A stretch of DNA of 64,000 nt, taken from the NCBI GenBank assembly GCA_013397455.1, contig VYZB01000214.1, positions 152,731 through 216,730 of the forward strand, read 5' to 3'. The notes beneath the pieces were generated by a model that was not told the DNA's origin, searched no databases, and saw only the letters and a list, made by a program, of their open reading frames with translations. Shown here one piece after another: positions 38,386-50,465 of this stretch. The DNA is from Crotophaga sulcirostris. Taxonomy: Eukaryota > Chordata > Aves > Cuculiformes > Crotophagidae. How positions within the stretch are numbered: position 1 is the stretch's first letter; each line of letters opens with the position of its first letter. Made by a program: the position numbers and the translations under genes.

Positions 38386-41300
38386 CCTGGAGTGTTGAAA
38401 TAACACAGGAAATTATGCAACTACTACCTGAACCTGAGCATTGCAGATCCTATCCGGAAACCTCACTATCTCACAAAGCTTTCGGAAAATAAAACAAGTT
38501 ATTCTTCTTTTCGAAACTGAACGTGTTGATACAGGGGTTTTGCACCGACATGGTCACTGCAGGGCAGGGCAGAGCAGCTGTAACACTGGCCAAGTTTTGT
38601 GTCATCCCCAGCATCTGGGCAGGGTAAATCCCCCTCGCTCTCCGCTTGGCTGCACCCTGCACATCAGGGAAAACTGCCAGGACTCAGCACGTATCCGAGA
38701 GGTGCATGGACACTGGCTGATCCCTTGCATGGGCTGAATTGCCTCTGTGACTTTTAGCATGCAAGCTGCATAGATAAAAGGGAACGGAGAAAAAAGTTTG
38801 GGATAAAATCAGCTGTGAATTTTTGCTAGAAATTAAAGCTGACTCATAGTAAACTTGTTTATGAGAAAAGTTCAAGACTATTTCCCACTTTATTATTTCC
38901 ATGTTTGCATTTGATGTACAGAAGGGTTGCATCCTTCCCCCTCTTCTCCAGGAACGTCTGCTTCAGGGGCTCTGCAATCCCCATTCATCCCCTGCACAGG
39001 AGTTAACTCTGACTCCTAGAAATTCACTTGGGAACCAGAGGCAAAGCCACAGAGCCCTTAACCCGCATCAGTTAACAGGTGGGGGTTACACGAGCTGCAA
39101 GCTCACTTCTCAGCACACGAGGGGTGAACATGGTTGAGACTTGCCCAGGCACAGCACCAGGAGCTCAACATCACAGCTTCAGACTTCTAACTGGAGATCT
39201 CCTTCCCACCTTGCAGGAAAAGATTAGAAGTTCTCAGGCTCAGATAAACTTATCTGTCCTTTCCCCCGTGCTCGAGAAGGGCTGCTGACCGGGGAAGCTC
39301 TGGTTCAAAGTTACCAACCAGTCCCATAGGAAGGGGAAGGGAAGGCAGGACAGGACCAGGACAGTCTTCTTGCCTTCAGCAAAACACTTATATGTGTTTC
39401 CTGAAAGAAGACACCTGCCTGCAAAATACTTTGATGGGAGAGCCCTGCAGTATCCATGGTGTGAAGAAGGCTTGTGGGCTTGGTCTGGAAAGGTTTGGTT
39501 TGGAGCTCAGTGGAACTGATGGTATTTTTCACACTGGTTTCAACAAGCCAGAAGCTCACAGTTTTCCTTGTTTAGCCTTTAGTACACAATTTAGGGGTAC
39601 GCGTGCGCCTACTCTCACTCTGGTTTCTCCCCATGCACACTACCCACCCAACCATTTGGTTCTCCTCTCCCACTGATACAAAACTACAACCTCCTTGCAG
39701 CACAGCTGCATCCCCATCAGCCTTGGTGGTGAGCACATTTGCAGAGCCTGGAGGGAAACTACCCTCCTCCTGGCCTGCAGAGCCCCAGAGTTGCCTAAAT
39801 AGCAAATCAACAGCTCAATGTCAGGGAACGGACACTCATCCCCAGTGCTGCCTTCCCAGGCCCAAACCCACAGATGGCCCCACGGCAGGATCTGGCTGTG
39901 CCCTCTGGCCCAGTGGGACCTGAGCCCTGTGGTCATGAAGGAGCCCTTTGTACCTCTGAAACGCTGTCAGTTTGTGAAACAAAGCTCCAACAGTCCCAAA
40001 CTCCTTGATGCCCGAGAAAATGAGGGAGCAGAGGGGATGGGAGAGTTCCCAAGCACGTCTCTGTGGGCAAGAGGAGGGCTATCTAATCAGATGTGGATGA
40101 AGAACAAATAAAAAACAGCTGCTTTTCACCATCTCTTCTCCCAATTGGAAAAAAAAATGCATACACATACAAGAACAAGGGAAGAGGCACTGATGAGCTG
40201 TTATCTGGATTTATTGCCAGCATCTGACCGACAGTGGGGTCTATTTTTTTTTCTTCCTTTAAATTGTGACCCAGTTTCTCATTGTGTCATGACATCACCC
40301 AGGGAGATAGATTTCATAAACATGCACACGCATTGCACTGGAAACAGGATAAACCCCCAGGTCATGCCGGGCTCCACGCAGCAGCACCCCAGCAGCAGTC
40401 CCCAGGCACCTTCTCTTCCAAGAAAACACTTGGCACGGCTGTGACAGAGCCACCCACCTCCCAGATTTTAATGGGCTGAAGGCAGCTTGGAGGGGATTTT
40501 TACACCGCGCCGTTCTAAAAGTAACGTTGCACCCTTGTGTCCTCTTGCCCCACCCTAACTGCTCTTTCCCTCCAAGGGAGCCAGACAGCTCTGCACTCAA
40601 TGATGATTTATACTGTTTTCTTTTGGCAGTAAAATACATCCAATCCTTCAGAGAGTGGGTGGAATCAGAACTGCCTTCTCCATCACTCAATTCAGGCTCA
40701 GGCTGGAGAAGCCAGTGGTCAGCATACGTGTGACCAAAGTTTTTCCCAGTACAGCATCAGCCTGAGACCAGCAGTGCCCGTGCAACTGGTCCACGAAGGA
40801 GCTCTTGTCTTTCCCACAATTAACACAGGAAAATTGACGGCAAATCTCTTGTTCCAAAATGCCAGAGTTTCTTGTTCCAAATGCCTGCAGCTTTAGGCAG
40901 CAGGTGAGGAGTTGGGACCTACTCATCTTCAGGTTGGGAAGCTCAGCTGAAAGGTGCCAGATGAGCATGGGGCTTGAACTGCTGCTTTCAGAGGTGGCAA
41001 TCCAAGCTGAAGCTCAAGGAGGGCACTGTCTCAGCACAAGGGCAGTTTGCCTCCAAACTGCCTTTAAAAACCAGTTCCACCAAACTGGTGTGAGAATGAA
41101 CGGAAACCAGCCTTGAGATCAGCAACAACAGGTATTTTGTGTGTTCAGTATGAATAATTCCAGCTGCACCCCCACAGCTTACCTTAGCTTGATCGCTTGT
41201 AAAATCAATTAAAATTCATGGAATGGGAAACAGGAGGAAAATTAACATCCCTGATATATGAAGGTATAGAGAGAAGTGCAGAAACCTGGCCTTCCTATTT

Positions 41301-44300
41301 TGGAGAAAGGGTTTGATCAAGAGAAAAAGAATTTTTTTTTCTGTATTTACAAAGAAACCTTCAGTACAGGTGGTGGAAAGATAGGAACAAGCATGTCAGC
41401 CCCCAAACGGACGAGTCATTAAGAAACCTGGGCAAGCAAACCAACAGAGCAATTGTTCTCAACACTGAATATTGCCCTTTCCATCTCCACAAGGCATCAT
41501 CACACCATTGTCTAAAGGAAGAAACTGAGAATAAAGCGTTGGCCATTAGTAGCAGAAGATGCAGGGCAGGCAGGGGATTACAACCCAGGTCTCCTGGGCA
41601 CTTCAGCTTCTGCTGATGCCTGGGAATCTCAAGATGAAGCCCACAGCAGAGGTGCAACCTCACTTCAGGACAACATGAGTCTTTTTAGAGCTCAAAACAG
41701 GCTTTTGTAGCATCAGACTTTCAAAGAAGACCACAATTAAATAATTAAAGTGAATGTGTCTCTAAGTCATCCTTTTGTAAGGTCTGTGAAGAGCCTCACA
41801 TTATCAGGTTTGGTGGTGTAACCTGCTCTGAAAATACAATGCAGCATTGGTACATCTCCTCTATCACGTGGAAGTCCTTCATAAAAATCTGCTAAAGAAG
41901 AGCTGCACAGACCACTGGACTTTAGATCATTTTCTGAGATGTCTTCCTTGGGACTCTTAGTTTTCACTTTATTTTCTCATGCTTCAGACAGAAGTCATCT
42001 TTAACAGATGACCTCATCATTAAAATATATTGCCATCACAACTGGAACTTCACCCATTTGTTAGCATTGGAGTTAAACCCAAGTTGAACCCCCGACATCC
42101 TGGCTCCACTTCAGGATGCCTAGCAAGCCATTGCAGTTAAGGATGCTATGAAATGAGCCAAATCATCCTTCCTGCAGCTCCAGCACAGCCAATGGAGCTG
42201 GGCTAGAGGTTATTCTGCTTCACTGATTTTAGCCGTCTGTCGGAAACACTTCTTCTGTGCAATCCTTATACAAATAGTTGTGAGGTGGGTGGAAGGATGT
42301 CATTATGAAGAATCCTGTTCTCAAGGGTCACAGCGCAGAAGGTAGAAAAACTCTCTGCTTATGGCTCTGCACACAAGCTGTACCTCCCACCCAGCAGGTG
42401 ACACACAACCCACAGCCAGGTAGAGAGCAGGCGTAGAGCACAAGTGAGGGAGGGAACACTTCTAAGATCCATCTTGCCATAGACTGAGAGCAAGCAGGCT
42501 CGGCCTCTTCCACCCATTCCTTTTCTGTAATAGCACATCACCCCTTCCTCCCATCAGATCACTCTCTAACCACACAAGTGCCCCCATCTCCCAGTATGCT
42601 AAAAAGAACGAAGTCATTCCTCACATCCACCCTTCATAGCACCCAGGCTGAAAAACCCAGACAGAAAGCAGGGAACTGACTGGCTTGGCCAAGCAGACAC
42701 CCATCTGTACTTGTGCTGGTCCACCTTTCCTTCAGCATAGACATGACTGAGCAGGGCTTGTTCTGAGGTTGGTCACCAACAGGGCCAGATGACCCCATAG
42801 AGCCACTCAGGGATACAAGTCTTGACATCCAGCTGCTCTCTCTTCCAGGTTCCCAACCTGAAAATCCACCTACCCAACCACTTGGCCCCAGACTGATGTT
42901 CTTGAAAAAAAAACAGGCTCTGCAGAGTGGATTTAACCCAGAGGCTCTGGGATAATCTAGTGGCAGAGAGAGCAGCCTCCTCCAGCCTGTTTGCTGGTCA
43001 GGGTAATTCTTTCTTTGACTGATGATCAAGAAGCTATTATGTTCTGAGAGGGGAGTGATTTGTTCTGTAATGCTTGTGGCATTGCTGCAGTGCTTGGCAA
43101 TTCAGTCTTGTTATCATTGGAGTGGCATTTTACAGGCCACTGACAGACCTTCAAATGCAGCCATTCCTGTGTGGAAAATCCAATTTTCTTTGGGAGCCTC
43201 CTGACACAAGGCCTTGTCTTCATGGTCCCTTGGCAAACCATTCTCAGCATATGCAGTAGTTCACGACCCTGTGATTTAACTGACATCATTAAATTTTAGC
43301 AGAAGAATCCATCACTTTGAAGGAACCCTTAACAAGTGTGTGACCTAAAAGTGGGACCTAATATACTGGCATCTCTGCACAAAGGGCTCCTTTTCTCTTA
43401 CCATTTGGCTTATCTCCATGCCACTCCCAGGTCGAGTTCAGTAGTGAGCCCTCACAGTCAATGCCCCATTGAGCTGCTCCAGGAAAAGCAAAGAGCATCA
43501 ACGCGAAAAATGTAAATGCGCACTTCTTTGCAGCATTCCCTGCTGCCAAACAGATAACAAGTTTATGTAGGCACAGAAAAAAAAGTCCTACTTGAATAAT
43601 TATTGTTTACTTATAAATTAACCCACAGAACTGTGCCACATGCCGTAAAACAATCTTACATTACATGGGCTTAAACCGTAGGACTGGTATAATAAAATCT
43701 GTGTTGAGTCACCAAATTCCTCGCATTCTTTGACTTCCCATTCTGTCTCAAATGTCAGATATCTCACTGGGGCAACACAAGTGGTAGCAAGGGCCAGGGG
43801 TTTGTGTGGGTTTTAATTGTAAAAGCAACATTCTCACAGAGAATGACAAAGTTCACAACCCCATTGCTCAGCCCGGGCAGACAGGGGGAACTTCAAAGGC
43901 TTCTTGTGTCCCCACTGGGTGTTTTGGCGTTTAAGACTCCACAGGTCTTGCTGAGGGTCTTGGAGATGCACAGCACCCATAACCCTGTGTCTCTGCAAGC
44001 TGCTGCCTTTTCATTAAAAATATCTATGAGAGAGGGTCTGAGCCTGGCAGGAGTTTGGGAGAGAGCCCTGCTGTTCAGCTGCAAACCACCAAAAGGTTGT
44101 TGTATCCTGGTGACTGTTCTCCATCCCAAAGGAAAGGCAGAGCCAGTCTTTACCACTTCGAGATTTTTGAGCAACATCTAGGTTTTACTCATAATTTCAG
44201 TATTGAAAAGATCTTGTGGGTTCTCCTCCTCCTTTGTATTCTGGTATAGTGTAATCCAGGCTTGGTTATGCAGAGATCATTTATGCTCTGTAGCTCTGTA

Positions 44301-46616
44301 GCTTTCTTTTGATTGCTCCTCTGGTTTCATCTGAGCACCAGTGCAGATGACACACCTTCTCCAGAAAGCCAAGAAAAACCTACAGGTAATTTTGACACAA
44401 TCTTTTGCCCAAAAATGTAAGCAATGTGTACAACTTCTGCATGTCCTTAAGCATGGATGCTTGGTGGAGGCACCGTGCAGGAGCTCAGAAAAAAACCTGA
44501 GAGCCCAGAAATGCCCCATGATGTTCCACAATGTATGTGATTAAAAGAGAAATTAACCTGATCCGGCACAGAGAGCTGCATTTCCTTTCCTTCATTCTGG
44601 AGCACAGGTTGGGCCTGTGTGTAACAGCACGCTGATCCAGGAGTAAAGCAGAGCTGAGGGCTGTGGCAGCAGACGTGCAGATTGGACAGCTGCAAGCCAA
44701 GTGAAAGCACAGGCAGTCCTGGGCCAGCAGCCACAGCCCTGCTCCATCCAACCAACTCCTGGCGGCAGAGGAGCCCCGGCCGCCCGCGGGAGTGCGGCCT
44801 GCACCTGCAGGCCTCTCCATCCCAGCGCCGCGGCCTCGTCTTGCCGCTCTCCAACGCTGACAGGAAGAGTTTGAGCATGAAAAGTGAGCTGGGTGGTTAC
44901 ACCCAGGTCTCTTTCATTCCTGCAGGGATTCTCTGGTGTGAGCCCGCTGCGCTTCAGCTGATGGGGCAGGGGTTTGGTTAAGGAGGGAAGAGATCCCTGC
45001 AGTCACGGGAAAGTAAAAAATTGTTGTGGGGGTATGGGTACCAACGTTCACTTTTTTTTCTCCATCCTCTTTGAGGCAAGCATGGAGGGGAGGGAGGGCT
45101 GCACTCCCCGGGGCCACTCCAAGGGGTCTCCTCTGCTGCCCACCCTGCGTTGTCCCAGCAGCAGGAGCATCCAGAGCAGAGCAAGCCCTGTGCCCCACAC
45201 TGGTTTAAAGAAGTCTAGAAAAGCCACAAATGAAGCACATGGATTTAGCATCCAAAGTCTCTTACCAGCTATGACCAACAGAAAACATCTGCGGGGGGAA
45301 GGAGCTGCTCATTTGCTGTCTGAAATGTCAGTGAAACCAGGAGAAAAGGAACCCGATGTAGCAGCTACCCAGGGCCTCCTGCAGCCCCTGCACTAATCAA
45401 ATAGAGCTAATTTGCTCTGGCTCCTTCTTGTGCTGACCCCAGGCACGGAACAGAAGGATCACAAAACCACCCCAACCCCCTGGTTCTTTATTATTTTCTT
45501 CAAATTTGGGAGCCTCAGTTCCCAATCCCTTGGAGGAAAACATCCAGCCAGAAGGGCCAGAGTTTTAAAAACTTCATCCTTTCAGGCAAATGCAAAATGC
45601 GTATGTTTCAGCTGGAGAATGAATCAGAGATGACTCCCAGCAATCCCTGACAGAATACCAGTGAGAGCAAAGAGGACAGGATGCAGCTCTCTCCCCTCCC
45701 TCTACCTGCTCAATCCATCTCCAACTTTTGAGGTTGATTTGGAGTTGGTTGGGGCAGCATTAACTCAAACCTAAACAGCCTGCTCCCATCATCGACACTG
45801 AGCCATGGGGGCAACTGGAAACCAGAGAAAATCTGTTTAGTCATTTTTGAAGGTAAAGCAAACCATCATGGTATCACTTACTCACAAAGACACTCGGTCA
45901 GCAGTTCACTGCCAAGGCACCTGGTCCCACTGCCTCAATAAAGTGGTCAGAGATGCTTTGGTGAGCTGGAAGAGAGTCCCGTACACTTTATTAACCAAAA
46001 CCATGGGTTTCTTTGTAGAAAACCCAGCAAAACAGATGCATGGGATTGTGGCTGCAAGCAGGACTGTGCAAGGCTGGGCTCAGCCCTCCCCTGTCCCCAA
46101 GGAGCTGTCTGGGGAGCTGCTTGCATCCTTCCCAACCAGAAACCCTCACCTGCATCAAGGGCTTTGTGGCAGAGGAACAGTCTGGCCTCTGCCCACCTCT
46201 TGTCAAGGTCAGTGAGCTCCCCCTGCTCCCTGGCCAGCGGCAGGGTCTCCGCTCCACACCGGGCAGCCTGCCTGAAGGATGACCCTGCTGCAGCAGCGGT
46301 GTCTGGGCACAGAGGGAGAACACAGCCCTGGGGAGAGGCTGTGGGTGATGGGAGATGAGCCTTGCATTGCTGTCAATGGGCCAAGGAGGTCAGGAAAACT
46401 CCTGCTTCAAAAAGGCTGCATCCCACTGCTTCTGGGGTACCCACCGCCCCTGGGTGCATGAGCATCAGAGGGAGACCTGGCCTTACAGCAAAAGAGCTTG
46501 TCCACCCCATCACAGGCAAAGGCATGCTGGAAAAGGCTTGAGTAGCACTGCAGGGACAGGGAGAGCATGGCCTCAGCCGGCGCTCACCTGCCTGGGGCAC
46601 CACCAGAAGCATCATG
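38386..46616. other. Intergenic, 8.2 kb without recognised elements
   Basis: The longest repeat-free stretch. A minus-strand candidate exon at about 43400-43541 and a CpG-rich patch at about 44755-44860 are discussed in the findings. Other frames overlap on both strands without motifs. Confidence 0.45.
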
Positions 46617-46900
46617 ACGCTCTGTAAACCGAGGAGCTCATCTGGAGCTCAAATTGGCCACTTCTGTTAAGGATAATAAGAAGAGTTTTTATAAATGTAT
46701 CAATGGCAGAAAGAAGGGCAGCAACGACCTCCACTCCTTTGTTGGATGTGGAGGGAAATACAGTAACTAAAGATGAGGAGAAGGCTGAGGTACTTAATGG
46801 CTTCTTTGTCTCAGTTTTCAACAGTAAGGCAGTCTGTTCACTGGACAGTTGGTCCTCTGAAGTGGTAGATGGGGTCAGAATGCAATATGGCCCCCCTGTA
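46617..46900 (+). mobile_element. CR1 LINE, reverse-transcriptase upstream region (left part of split copy)
   Basis: Translation shows LELKLATSVKDNKKSFYKCI, then NTVTKDEEKAEVLNGFFVSV after a frame change, which is the CR1 linker between endonuclease and polymerase. It ends at the six bases cctgta, where another CR1 is inserted. Confidence 0.9.
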
Positions 46901-47261
46901 TCACAGTATCACAAGGCTGGAAAGGTCCTCTGAGATCATCGAGTCCAACCTACAACCCAACACCAACACCAACCCATCATCTAAACCATGGCACTGAGTG
47001 CCTCAGCCAGTCTTCCCTTAAACACCTCCAGGGTCTGCAACTCCACCACCTCCCTGGGCAGCGCATTCCAGTGGCCAATCACCCTTTCAGTGAAGAACTT
47101 TTTCCTAACATCAAGTCTAAACTTCCCCTGACGAAGCTTAAGTCTATGTCCTCTAGTTCTGTCACTGGTCACCTGAGAGAAGAGACCAACGCCCGCCTGA
47201 CTACAACCTCCTTTTAGGCAGTTGTAGAGAGCAATAAGGTCTCCCCTGAGCCTCCTCTTCT
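46901..47261 (-). mobile_element. CR1 LINE nested inside another CR1, ACAGTATC-tail type
   Basis: Tail tcacagtatcacaaggctgg on the left. Its minus frame encodes [19 protein letters not shown] and [18 protein letters not shown]. It ends at cctcctcttct. It splits an older plus-strand CR1, and cctgta is present on both sides (46895-46900 and 47262-47267). Confidence 0.93.
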
Positions 47262-47622
47262 CCTGTAATCCAAGAGGAAGAAGTTAGAGACCTGCTGAGC
47301 TTCTTGGATCCTCATAAGTCCATGGGGCCGGATGGGATCCATCCTAGGGTGATGAGAGAGCTGGCGGAGGAGCTTGCTAAGTCGCTTTCCATAATTTTTC
47401 AACAGTCCTGGCTCACCGGAGAGGTCCCGGAAGACTGGAAACTGGCCAATGTGACGCCCATCCACAAGAAGGGCCGTAGGGACGATCCAGGTAATTACAG
47501 ACCTGTCAGCCTGATCTCAGTCCCAGGTAAAATTATGGAACAGATAATCCTGAGTGCAATCATGAGGCACCTGCAGAATGACCGAGAGGTCAGGCCCAGC
47601 CAGCATGGGTTTAGGAGGGGTA
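47262..47622 (+). mobile_element. CR1 LINE reverse transcriptase (right part of split copy)
   Basis: It resumes with [20 protein letters not shown] and PDGIHPRVMRELAEELAKSL. It continues with WLTGEVPEDWKLANVTPIHK, NYRPVSLISVPGKIMEQI and PSQHGFRRGR, the N-terminal fingers/palm region of the polymerase. The similarity stops near 47622, before the catalytic FADD block. The frame stays open to 47909 only by chance. Confidence 0.93.
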
Positions 47623-49239
47623 GGAAAGTGACCGGTACAGTGGAGCTGCCCCCTGCCCTGCCCACCTCTTCCCCTGGGCTTTTACCGACTGCGGAGGCAA
47701 CAACGAAAACTGGCCTGAAGGGGAGCCTGAGCTCAGGGGTAGGAGCTGAACACCACCAGTGCCAGCCAGCAGTGTCCACCATGCAGTCCCCACCAGCTCC
47801 TGTGCCGTGGCAGCACCCGCGGGCACGCGCTGGGCTGAGGACCCTGTGGTGCCAGCGCAGCACGCGCATGGCCAGCAGCACGGCTCTCAATGGCTTTTCC
47901 ACTCAATAAAAAGGATAAATAGAGGGAAAGTGAGGTTCAAAGAGAGGAAGAAACTTATCCTCCCATCACCAACAGTGAGAAACAGACTGCAGGTCTTCTC
48001 CTCCAGACGTGCTCTGCTTCTCTGCCTGGGAATGCTGCTCTGTGGTTGTATCACCTTCTCCCAACCTCTCCCCAGCACTGTTTCGCTCCCCTCCTCCTCC
48101 CCAGTACTGAAGTCTTTAAGCAGCAAGCCCAGGGTTGGTGGTCCAGTAAGAATGGCAAGCAGGGAGGCAACCTCTCTTCTGGGACCAGACTATGTGGCTG
48201 ATTTTAGTTCAAGAGGGAGAAAAAAGAAAATAAAAAGAAGAAAAATGTCCACATCCAAAGCTCTTTTTTCTTCAGCAGCTCCAATTGTTTCTGTTTCCTA
48301 ATAAATCATCTAGGCCAGGGACGACCAATCTGCACAGCATTATTATTGTCTCAATACATTTGTTGAAAGAAAAATAACACTGTGGCTTTGCTGGAGCAGA
48401 CAGGATCTGCTTTTCCAAAAGGTTTGTTGATATTAGCCCACAATCTTGTCGGGCTCCATGTATACTCTGGACTCAAAGAGCTTTGCTGCATTCCCATCTC
48501 TAAGATACGGAGAGTCACCAAACCCAAATATTACTCTGAGCAGCTGAGACCTCAAAAGGTCTTTCTTTATTTTCCTCCACACTCTGTTTCCCATTAACTC
48601 TTCAGTGGCATTTGTGTGGTTTAAACTCACAGAGCCCAGCAGCTGAACTCGGCTCCAGGCTGCACTACCTCACATCCATCTAAACAGCAGCAACAGTCCA
48701 CAACACACATGATTTACTCCAAGAGATTTTCCAGGGGAGGTGAGCAGGGCAAGTCTCTCCTGCACAGGGGGCAACCAGGGGCAGCCCAGGTTCTGTTTGG
48801 TGGATATGCATCAGAATTTAGGACATGGTGGCTCACATATCAAGCAGTTACTTCCATCACTCTCACCCTTCCCCAGCCTGGGCAGCAATAAGGATCCACA
48901 AGCTCTGATCCCCACCAGCCCAGTCCTTTGCAGCTCCCCATAGCAACAAGCATCACCCTGGGGACAATATGGAGAGACCATAATGCTCAAAGCCCCAGGG
49001 TTTAAGCAGGCCCACATCATATGTCAGACCAGAGCAGGGGTCACCAGCACCCCTATACTGGCCTTTTGTGTCCCCAAGGACAGCAGGCGGCTGGATGGGA
49101 TGTGGAGGGGGTTGCTGTGAGGGCAGTGGTGTGTGGGTGCTCCACTTGTGTCACTGCTGAATGAGTATCAGAGAGCTTGGGGGGCTCTGACTTATTTTCT
49201 TTCCATAGCACATGGATACCAGTGGAGTTCTCCAGCATG
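47623..49239. other. Intergenic, G+C-rich then A+T-rich, no gene seen
   Basis: The region 47640-47890 is G+C-rich with several CpGs. It is read through by the preceding CR1 frame, but has no similarity I recognise. AATAAA occurs at the end of this patch near 47905. Confidence 0.45.
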
Positions 49240-49666
49240 TCATAGAATCACAGAACAGTTTGGGTTGAAAGGGACCATCCAGTTCCACCCCCCAATATGG
49301 GCAGGGACACCTCCCATTGGATCAGGGGGCTCCAAGCTCCATCCAACCTGGCCTTGAACACCTCCAGGGATGGGGCAGTCATCACTGCTCTGGGCAACCT
49401 GGGCCAGGGCCTCACCACCCTCACAGGAAAAAAATTCTTCCCAATCTCTAATCTCAATCTCCCTTCTTTCATCTCGAAATCGTTCCCCCTCATCCTGTTC
49501 CTGCACTCCCTGATCAAGAGCCCCTCCCCAGCTTTCCTGGAGCCCCTTTCAGTACTGGAGGCTGCTCTAAGGTCTCCCCAGAGCCTTCTCTTTTCCAGGC
49601 TGAACAGCCCCAACTCTCAGCCTGTCCTTGGATGGGAGGTGTTCTGGCCCTCTGATCATCTTTCCA
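49240..49666 (-). mobile_element. CR1 LINE 3' fragment, ATTCTATG-tail type
   Basis: Tail catagaatcacagaacag. Minus frames at 49240-49613 keep RMRGNDFEMKEGRLRLEIGK and LEVFKARLDGAWSPLIQWEV. Confidence 0.93.
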
Positions 49667-50022
49667 AATGTCACATCTTCTAATACCTACGGCTTTGAGG
49701 AGTTTAATTTTGGATGCTAAGCTAAAGTTATATTGGTTCTGGAAGTTCAACAAGTGTTGAGGGGGTTTTCCACCCAGCTTCACTTCTGCTGCCTGTGCAG
49801 CAGTTCCCCAAAACCACGCTGCTTGCACAGGGCTTGCCTAACATCATCGCCCATTCTCTGCTGGCAGAGGACCCTGTGTCACAAAGAGGGAAGCAAAGGG
49901 CATGTGGTGTCACAAGATAAGGCAGTGAGCAACCCTGCAGAGATGGGCAGGCACGGCTGGTCTGACTCATGGGCTGAACCTGTCCCCTCTGAATGTCTTC
50001 AGAATGAGTGGAAAAAAACTAA
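49667..50022. other. Intergenic, no gene seen
   Basis: Unique DNA between two CR1 copies. Confidence 0.5.
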
Positions 50023-50465
50023 GTGAAGATGGTGAAGGGTTTGGAGCACAAACCCTGTGAGGAGCGACTGAGGGAGCTGGGGCTGTTTAGCCTGGAGAAG
50101 AGGAGGCTCAGGGGAGACCTTATTGCTCTCTACAACTGCCTAAAAGGAGGTTGTAGTCAGGCAGGGGTTGGTCTCTTCTCTCAGGTGACCAGTGACAGAA
50201 CTAGAGGACATGGACTCAAGCTTCGTCAGGGGAGGTTTAGGCTTGATATTAGGAAAAAGTTCTTCCCTGAAAGGGTGATTGGCCACTGGAATGCGCTGCC
50301 CAGGGAGGTGGTGGAGTCACCAACCCTGGAGGTGTTTAAGGGGAGATTGGCTGAGGCACTCAGTGCCATGGTTTAGATGATGGGTTGGTGTTGGTGTTGG
50401 GTTATAGGTTGGACTCGATGATCTCAGAGGTCCTTTCCAACCTTGTAATACTGTGATACTGTGAA
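50023..50465 (+). mobile_element. CR1 LINE 3' fragment, ACAGTATC-tail type, intact reading frame
   Basis: An uninterrupted 117-codon frame (50023-50376) encodes [20 protein letters not shown], then the [20 protein letters not shown] block and so on to the natural stop. It ends with aatactgtgatactgtga. With 945-1485 it is the best-preserved copy. Confidence 0.95.

Noticed and set aside
37823..38492. Long Lys/Glu/Arg-rich and Phe/Leu/Ser-rich open frames
   Set aside because: They are translations of the GAAA repeat and of the N gap.
47623..47909. Continuation of the CR1 reverse-transcriptase frame to a stop at 47909
   Set aside because: Similarity to CR1 ends near 47622. The rest is proline/serine-rich chance sequence in G+C-rich DNA.
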